Shown: piece after piece, positions 1 through 4,450 of the stretch
Position numbering within the stretch: the stretch's first letter is position 1
Layout: the number at the start of each line of letters is the position of its first letter
DNA from: Nitrososphaerota archaeon
GTDB taxonomy: Archaea > Thermoproteota > Nitrososphaeria > Nitrososphaerales > CADDZS01
NCBI GenBank assembly: GCA_027886785.1
Contig: JAPCJV010000168.1
Location: 1-5,235, forward strand
DNA: 5,235 nt
Direction of reading: 5' to 3'
The notes under the pieces: generated by a model
The model's input: only the letters and a program-made list of their open reading frames with translations
Databases searched by the model: none
Told to the model about the DNA's origin: nothing
Program-made: the position numbers and the translations under genes

Positions 1-323
1 ACCACGATGGGAGAAATTTTTTCGACGCATTCATGGGAAATTTCGTCTCCAGCATGCAAATTGAAAACATCGAATTTCGGATCCTCTTCTGCGTGGCAGA
101 CGAAGACTACCCACCTAGTATCAGGCCCGTCGAGCACTGGGAAACCGGCTTCCGCAGATAAGTTGTTGAGACCCTGAACACGGAGTTCTGTACCTTTCAC
201 GTGGCAAACCGAGCATCGCCATACATCCACAACTCCGACGGCTTCGGATCCTCTGAACAAGTTCACACAAGCGTAATACCTGAATTCATGTTCGTGCGGC
301 GCAGCGGGTATGGGAAAAACCAT
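1..323 (-). CDS. Unknown Cys/His-rich protein, C-terminus off the left edge
   Basis: The minus strand stays open from an ATG at 323 to the window edge, giving 107 codons with no stop. An in-frame TAG lies about 36 bases upstream of that ATG and no other usual start intervenes. A GGAG at 336-339 lies 12 bases before the ATG, rather far for a ribosome site but usable. I do not recognise the family. Visible residues are Cys19, a Cys-Ser-Val-Cys-His block at 37-41, a Cys-His pair at 76-77, and His97/Cys99, spaced as in a metal-binding fold. There is no signal peptide or membrane segment. The start lies 47 bases past the stop of the upstream small gene on the same strand, so it is probably the last visible member of the rfcL cluster. 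The clean reading frame and clustered Cys/His support a real gene; its function is unknown. Confidence 0.6.
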   Translation of the reverse strand, partial: MVFPIPAAPHEHEFRYYACVNLFRGSEAVGVVDVWRCSVCHVKGTELRVQGLNNLSAEAGFPVLDGPDTRWVVFVCHAEEDPKFDVFNLHAGDEISHECVEKISPIV

Positions 324-370
324 GGAAATTGTTTTCTCCGTATCTAAATCCGATCGATTACACTAAACTC

Positions 371-709
371 TCAAACGTTCTCCATAAGCTTTGCGAATTT
401 CATCATGTAAAGATCGTAGGCGTCCTCATTCTTCGTACAGGCAGAACACAACGAGCTTTCCTGACCTTGTGATTCCTCCTGATCTTCGATAGGGTTGTCG
501 CACACAAAACAGGATCTTGCAAGTTCAAATTTTTCGTCCAAAGCCGTCGATAATACAGAAAGGGCCCTAGTTACATTCGTTTCCGAAGAGAACTTGAAAC
601 CAAATTTAGAGTCTCTTTTGACTCTCGCTTTCATTAGATCAGAATATGTCTCCTTGCCGACGTAGGGCAACTGAAACCACTTGTTGAGGACGATCTTCAC
701 AAATATCAC
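371..709 (-). CDS. Small conserved-looking protein with a four-cysteine zinc-ribbon-like motif
   Basis: This encodes 112 residues from a GTG at 709. The GTG shares its first base with the TAG stop of rfcL (TAGTG), a typical translational-coupling arrangement. A second GTG at 700 would give 109 residues starting Val-Lys-Ile-Val and fits equally well, because neither has a convincing ribosome site. The N-terminal half is basic and soluble, with a Phe-Gly-Phe-Lys-Phe stretch near residues 36-40. The C-terminal half carries Cys67-x2-Cys70 and Cys88-x2-Cys91, separated by 17 residues rich in Glu and Gln, which suggests one structural zinc site. It ends in a short helix-like Tyr/Met/Lys tail. I do not recognise a named family. 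Tight linkage to rfcL suggests, but does not show, a link to replication or nucleic-acid work. Confidence 0.8.
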   Translation of the reverse strand: MIFVKIVLNKWFQLPYVGKETYSDLMKARVKRDSKFGFKFSSETNVTRALSVLSTALDEKFELARSCFVCDNPIEDQEESQGQESSLCSACTKNEDAYDLYMMKFAKLMENV

Positions 710-1899
710 TACTTTTTTGCAGCTATTTTCAAAATGACCCTTCTTTCGCTGTCTCCGAGATTGTTTTCTTGGAGAAACTTCTCCAGCTCGACGGGTTTGT
801 TCTTGAAATACTGAGCCATGTATGGAAGGTACAATCCTGCCATTTGACTTTTTCCAACGTGGTATTTTTCACTCAAACTCTCCGATAGTTGTCGGATGAT
901 TCGGCCATCGTTCCAGATCGAAAGCCTCAGATTCCAAGGAATGCTAGAATCCGTCCTTTGGATGTTCTTTAGGATGAATGCCAGAATCAAATAACGATCG
1001 AAATATCGAAGCAACCTCCATGATTGCTTTTGATTTATTTTGCCCAATAACAAATCAGCATCCGCCAGAAAAGCGAGTGCTTCCGATTTCGATTCAACCG
1101 ACAAATTCTTCGCGGTTACGACCGAATCAAAAACAGCCCGTATCCGATCGTAGGGCTGTGCCGAATATTGTCGCATCATTTGAAGGGCTTCATTCATGGT
1201 CTTAGCTTTGAAAATCGCGTCTAACGCGGCGGAATCGCTCATGAATTGATCGTCCGTGTATCCTGCAACGATAACTTTGCCCGAAACAGTTTGAAGCTCA
1301 TTCAGTGCCTGGCGGACGTCTCCCCTCGAGTTTGTGGCGATTCGAAACAAAACCTCGTCGGGTACTTTCAATTCTTCTTTGGAGCTTATAGATCGTAAAT
1401 AAATCAGGAGCAGATCGGGTCCGATCGGGCGGAAACGGAGGACGAGAGATTTCTGCTCGATTTTCTTCAATTTCTGGGTTTCTTCCAGATTCGCCGCCAT
1501 GGCGACGGGCATGGTAGCATTCTCGATAAAATCCAAAACAAAATCCATTCCTGCATAATCGGATCTTCCGGATAATCCGTCAATTTCATCGAGGAATACC
1601 AGGAGCTTTTCATCATTGAAAATCGAATTATTCTCTAGAGTGGGGGATAAGGCCTCTCGGAGTCTTTCTCGCGTTCTAACGTCACTGGCATTATATTCGA
1701 GAACGGTATACCCAAATTCGTTCGCGACGGCATAAATTGAAGTGGATTTGCCGACCCCGGGTGGACCAGTCAGCAAAAGAGGTTTCGATCCTATTTTCCA
1801 ATTTTTCAACCATCGAACGATTTCGAGCCGAGCCTGCTCGTTCCCGATCATGGAAGCAATATTCTTGGGTCTGTGTCTTTCAGAAAGCATCCTTAACAA
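709..1899 (-). CDS. rfcL: Replication factor C large subunit (clamp-loader ATPase)
   Basis: RfcL is the single large subunit that joins four small RfcS subunits to load the PCNA sliding clamp on DNA. The AAA+ order is complete: an N-terminal RFC box (Glu-Arg-His-Arg-Pro-Lys, residues 7-12), Walker A GPPGVGKS at 45-52, the Asn-Ala-Ser-Asp segment at 70-73, Walker B LLVFLDEID at 99-107, sensor 1 Asn137, and sensor 2 GDVRQALN at 193-200 with Arg196. There is no Ser-Arg-Cys arginine-finger motif after the Walker B region; that motif marks small subunits, so its absence supports the large one. Residues from about 220 on are helical collar. At 396 residues it is at the short end for the family, and no clear C-terminal PCNA-interaction (QxxLxxFF-like) peptide is seen. 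The TTG at 1899 has a GAGG five bases upstream. An ATG at 1890 would trim three residues. It lies 19 bases after the prenyltransferase gene and overlaps the next gene by one base. Confidence 0.95.
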   Translation of the reverse strand: MLRMLSERHRPKNIASMIGNEQARLEIVRWLKNWKIGSKPLLLTGPPGVGKSTSIYAVANEFGYTVLEYNASDVRTRERLREALSPTLENNSIFNDEKLLVFLDEIDGLSGRSDYAGMDFVLDFIENATMPVAMAANLEETQKLKKIEQKSLVLRFRPIGPDLLLIYLRSISSKEELKVPDEVLFRIATNSRGDVRQALNELQTVSGKVIVAGYTDDQFMSDSAALDAIFKAKTMNEALQMMRQYSAQPYDRIRAVFDSVVTAKNLSVESKSEALAFLADADLLLGKINQKQSWRLLRYFDRYLILAFILKNIQRTDSSIPWNLRLSIWNDGRIIRQLSESLSEKYHVGKSQMAGLYLPYMAQYFKNKPVELEKFLQENNLGDSERRVILKIAAKK

Positions 1900-1904
1900 A
1901 CGAT

Positions 1905-1908
1905 CCTC
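1905..1908 (-). promoter_or_regulatory. Ribosome-binding site favouring the TTG start of rfcL
   Basis: On the minus strand GAGG, followed by ATC, matches part of the archaeal anti-Shine-Dalgarno complement. It lies five bases before TTG 1899 but fourteen before ATG 1890. The AAGG touching ATG 1890 is too close to serve. The spacing therefore favours the TTG, although the ATG cannot be excluded. Confidence 0.45.
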
Positions 1909-1918
1909 GAAGATTCGA

Positions 1919-2803
1919 TCAAACGGTCAACCCAGAAATTAGATAAACAACGAGACCCAGCATCATCCCACCCAGAGCGAAAGTCTTCAATTGGAGACTT
2001 TCTTGTCCATTGGTTAATTTGAGTACTCGATACGCCAGGTACAAGAATATTGCGTCAGGTATCAAGATCAAGCCCACGTAAATCAGAAATGCTCTCCCCA
2101 GAAGACCAAATATTAGCGGCAGTGCGCTAGATGCAACAGCAAGAAGGAAAAAAAGGGCGGAGATTAATTTCGCTGAAGCAACTCCCCCCGTAGATGCAAC
2201 GGTCCGAACATTCCGAATTTTGTCCCCTTCAACGTCCGAGACTCCTTTCAATACTTCCCGGCCCATGCCTGCCAGAAAAGAGGTGAGCGCCAAGAGATAA
2301 CCCAAATTTAATGTGTAGTTTCCCAGGGCTATGGATCCGAAAATATAGGGAATAGCTAGTGAAAGAGCCACAAGAGAATTTCCCACCAAACCTGATTTCT
2401 TTGCCCTAAAATTGTAGTACCATCCAATAAAGGCGAACACGGCTGCAATCGCCAGATTGGGTATTCCGAGCGGAAAAGAACAGGCTAATCCGAGAACAAG
2501 GAGAATTATGGAAAAATTTCTTGCCTGGCCAAGCTTCACCGCGCCGCTCGGTAGAGGCCGACCCGGTTGGTTCACCCGATCGACTTCATAATCGTAAATG
2601 TCGTTGGAAATCATAGAAAATGAAGAGATGAAAAAACCGGTGAAAAAACCCAGCAATGACGTTATCGAAAAAATATCCCGGTAGTTGTTTGACGAAACTG
2701 CGATCCCCACTACGACCGCAAAGCCCACGAGAAATGAGTTTGCGGGCCTGATCATCGAGAGTAGCGATGAGAGAGAACTTTTTTTGATGGTCTGACTGGT
2801 CAT
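1919..2803 (-). CDS. UbiA-family prenyltransferase, probable digeranylgeranylglyceryl phosphate synthase
   Basis: The likely reaction is transfer of the second geranylgeranyl chain to geranylgeranylglyceryl phosphate, the second ether-bond step of archaeal membrane lipid synthesis, carried out in the membrane. The first Asp-rich site is at residues 67-75 (Asn-Asp-x2-Asp-x3-Asp), followed by Arg-Pro-Leu-Pro-Ser-Gly at 82-87. A Tyr-Asn-Phe-(x)-Ala-Lys-Lys segment lies at 130-136. The second site is Ser-Asp-Val-Glu-Gly-Asp at 189-194, followed by Arg-Thr at 200-201. Repeated hydrophobic stretches (roughly 22-37, 46-65, 98-128, 143-158, 168-180, 212-235, 238-258, 274-292) fit the polytopic UbiA fold, and 294 residues is normal. 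The ATG at 2803 has no strong ribosome site. The gene follows the nucleotidyltransferase by 47 bases and precedes rfcL by 19, which implies co-transcription. Other UbiA enzymes (quinone or haem prenylation) are possible, but this motif pair and an archaeal host favour the lipid enzyme. Confidence 0.88.
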   Translation of the reverse strand: MTSQTIKKSSLSSLLSMIRPANSFLVGFAVVVGIAVSSNNYRDIFSITSLLGFFTGFFISSFSMISNDIYDYEVDRVNQPGRPLPSGAVKLGQARNFSIILLVLGLACSFPLGIPNLAIAAVFAFIGWYYNFRAKKSGLVGNSLVALSLAIPYIFGSIALGNYTLNLGYLLALTSFLAGMGREVLKGVSDVEGDKIRNVRTVASTGGVASAKLISALFFLLAVASSALPLIFGLLGRAFLIYVGLILIPDAIFLYLAYRVLKLTNGQESLQLKTFALGGMMLGLVVYLISGLTV

Positions 2804-2850
2804 TTCAAGGAATCAAGCTGCGGCGCAGTGTATCCTATCGTCTTGGATAA

Positions 2851-3576
2851 TCATTCTCCATTCTTTTCATCAGATCCGGTTTGACGGCGTCGTGGGACAA
2901 GATGCTCGAATTGTTTTTCTGCTTCCTCGATGTCTTTGTAGGTATCGATGGATCTCCAGTTTACATTATCATATTTTGTCACTTTCAACTTCCCATCAGC
3001 TGCAAGCTGAGGGAGCGTTAACGCTTCAAGATTTCCGTTCTCGGGAAGCATATCAAGGACTCTTGAAGACAGACAATAGACCCCTGCGTTGATCCAATAA
3101 TCCCGGAGGACGGGCTTTTCTCGGAACCCCTTGGCGAATCCCTGCTCTATCTGAATGATGCCGTATGGACTGTTTAACGGGACGGAAGCAATAGATCCAA
3201 GACACCCCCCGTCCACTTCATCCACAAGTTTCCAAGGATCTAGGTCGGTGAGTATGTCGCCATTCATTGCAAAGAACTTGTCTCCGCTGAGTAGTGACGC
3301 GGCGTTCTTCAATGCTCCCCCGGTGCCCAGAGGATCCTCCTCGACTGAATAACCGACTCGAACTCCAAATCTTTTGCCGCTTCCCACATGTTTCAAAACC
3401 GCCTCCCGAAGGTAACCGACGCAAATCACGAGCTCGTTGATACCATTCTTATGGAGCCAGTCTATTTGCCATTCCAGGATCGGCACAGAGGAAACTTCAA
3501 TCATCGGTTTTGGGCGATCATTAGTTAGGGGCTTCAATCTCTTTCCAAAGCCTCCTGCGAGTATGACTGCTTTCAT
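2851..3576 (-). CDS. Sugar-1-phosphate nucleotidyltransferase (NDP-sugar pyrophosphorylase family)
   Basis: This family makes an NDP-sugar and pyrophosphate from an NTP and a sugar-1-phosphate. The protein opens with the nucleotide-binding signature: Leu-Ala-Gly-Gly at 6-9, Arg13-Leu14, Pro-Leu-Thr at 16-18, and Arg-Pro-Lys-Pro-Met at 21-25. Further family marks are Asp-Pro-Leu-Gly-Thr-Gly-Gly at 81-87, the metal-binding Asn-Gly-Asp at 105-107, Phe-Arg-Glu-Lys-Pro at 151-155, Trp-Ile-Asn-Ala-Gly-Val-Tyr at 161-167, and Ser-Ile-Asp-Thr at 209-212. It is 241 residues long, all catalytic domain, with no left-handed beta-helix tail as in GlmU-like enzymes. The C-terminal twenty residues are basic and polar. 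I chose ATG 3576 because family members start Met-Lys-Ala-Val-Ile-Leu-Ala-Gly-Gly; a TTG at 3588 would add four residues. The sugar and base cannot be read from sequence: mannose/GTP and glucose/TTP or UTP are the main options. It leads the minus-strand cluster. Confidence 0.9.
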   Translation of the reverse strand: MKAVILAGGFGKRLKPLTNDRPKPMIEVSSVPILEWQIDWLHKNGINELVICVGYLREAVLKHVGSGKRFGVRVGYSVEEDPLGTGGALKNAASLLSGDKFFAMNGDILTDLDPWKLVDEVDGGCLGSIASVPLNSPYGIIQIEQGFAKGFREKPVLRDYWINAGVYCLSSRVLDMLPENGNLEALTLPQLAADGKLKVTKYDNVNWRSIDTYKDIEEAEKQFEHLVPRRRQTGSDEKNGE

Positions 3577-3620
3577 TTTTGGAACCAAGGTCTCAAAGTA
3601 CGGAAAGTATTCCTTCTCGA

Positions 3621-3626
3621 TTTAAA
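3621..3626 (-). promoter_or_regulatory. Possible TATA box for the nucleotidyltransferase-lipid-rfcL cluster
   Basis: TTTAAA, within an AT-rich stretch of the 80-bp gap after endA, lies about 48 bases upstream of the ATG at 3576. At the usual archaeal spacing of roughly 25 bases, transcription would begin near 3598 and leave a leader of about 20 bases. There is no clear purine-rich BRE, so this is a candidate from position and composition only. Confidence 0.35.
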
Positions 3627-3656
3627 GAAATGAGAATCCCAGATTACGCATCAGTA

Positions 3657-4343
3657 CTACAGAGGCTTGATCGGTCTCCATTTTCCTACTTTGTAGTAAA
3701 TGACCTCGCCTCGTCTTTCTATTACAGCAATTACAGCTTCTTTCCCCATGGTGGACATTTCCTCAACGTGTTTTTTCAATTCCGAGAGGCTCATTGTTTT
3801 TCCCTCATTCAATCCGAACACGATATATTTCGCAGCCTTTGTGCCGTAATCTCCGCGGTCGTACACCCGGAAGTCAATCGGAAAGCCGAATCCTTCTCGC
3901 ACCACGTATCCGCGACTTCTCAAATCTCTGAAAATGAGAAAACGCGTCCAGGCTTTGTCGTCCCTTTCCAGCGCGCGAGTTACGTAACTGGTGAATTTGA
4001 TGCTTCCAACCGGTTGTCCGTTCTTATCCACCTTTTTGCCCAGTGCCAGTTTCTCCGTATACATGAGGTATAAGACCTCATAGTCCTTCAGAAAAAATTC
4101 ATTTCCATCCCGGATTCCAAAGCCTTTAGATTCCAGCAGTCGAGCGTCCTCGTCTTTCAAAAGAACAACATGATCGAGTTTTTTGGAAAAGACCGCGGGG
4201 ACTCTAAGCTGTTGTTGAAGATCCTGATCCTGCACTGATTTTCGCGCTTCCTCACTTGAAACATTGGGAGATTTTCCCTCTAGTCCAGCAGATATTTGAT
4301 TTGAAGTTCGATCTGCCGTGGATATCTGCTCCGGAGTACTCAA
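3657..4343 (-). CDS. endA: tRNA-splicing endonuclease (EndA family) subunit with an altered catalytic triad
   Basis: Archaeal EndA proteins cut introns out of tRNAs, rRNAs and rare mRNAs at bulge-helix-bulge structures. Residues about 50-135 form the N-terminal domain. The catalytic-type domain follows: Phe-Arg-Asp-Leu-Arg-Ser-Arg-Gly-Tyr at 138-146, Asp-Phe-Arg-Val-Tyr at 157-161, Lys-Tyr-Ile-Val at 172-175, and a closing strand with Lys201 before Val-Ile-Ala-Val. Tyr161 and Lys201 fit the catalytic Tyr and Lys. Ten residues after the Tyr, where active subunits carry His, this protein has Ala171 (Lys-Ala-Ala-Lys-Tyr). It may therefore be the structural partner of a heterotetramer or a lineage variant. 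A polar Ser/Gln/Glu-rich extension of about 45 residues precedes the domain. The first start in the open frame is TTG 4343, with GGAGATG 12 bases upstream; a GTG at residue 37 is an alternative. It is divergent from mtnA. Confidence 0.9.
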   Translation of the reverse strand: MSTPEQISTADRTSNQISAGLEGKSPNVSSEEARKSVQDQDLQQQLRVPAVFSKKLDHVVLLKDEDARLLESKGFGIRDGNEFFLKDYEVLYLMYTEKLALGKKVDKNGQPVGSIKFTSYVTRALERDDKAWTRFLIFRDLRSRGYVVREGFGFPIDFRVYDRGDYGTKAAKYIVFGLNEGKTMSLSELKKHVEEMSTMGKEAVIAVIERRGEVIYYKVGKWRPIKPL

Positions 4344-4405
4344 AGTAATTTACATCTCCAAATTCGAAAAAGTAAGTTGAACAACAGTCCAACGTCAAAT
4401 CTTGT

Positions 4406-4413
4406 TTATAAAC
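4406..4413. promoter_or_regulatory. Self-complementary TATA box between endA and mtnA
   Basis: TTTATAAA reads the same on both strands and is the best TATA match in the 107-bp divergent gap. On the plus strand it predicts a start near 4436, leaving about 15 bases before the mtnA ATG. On the minus strand it predicts a start near 4384, about 40 bases before the endA TTG. Neither flank has a clear BRE, so direction cannot be assigned. It may serve mtnA, endA or both. Confidence 0.5.
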
Positions 4414-4450
4414 GGAAAGCTACCCTAAGTCGCATTAGGATTCGTGAAAA

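Noticed and set aside
201..215. Cys-Ser-Val-Cys-His in the left-edge protein as a c-type haem site
   Set aside because: There is no signal peptide or membrane anchor, and other Cys/His pairs nearby fit metal binding better. One CxxCH is not enough.
3577..3656. T-rich stretches after endA as a terminator
   Set aside because: On the minus strand the run is pyrimidine-mixed (TTCTCATTTCTTT) with no long T tract or stable hairpin. It is too weak to call and overlaps the candidate TATA box.
3579..4073. A 164-codon plus-strand open frame opposite endA
   Set aside because: It lies antisense to a gene with clear EndA motifs, has no recognisable domain and crosses the endA stop and intergenic gap. 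It is a shadow of the real gene.
4376..4386. GTTG-AAA-CAAC inverted repeat as an operator
   Set aside because: Four-base arms with a three-base spacer occur often by chance. It is noted only because it overlaps the predicted endA transcription start.
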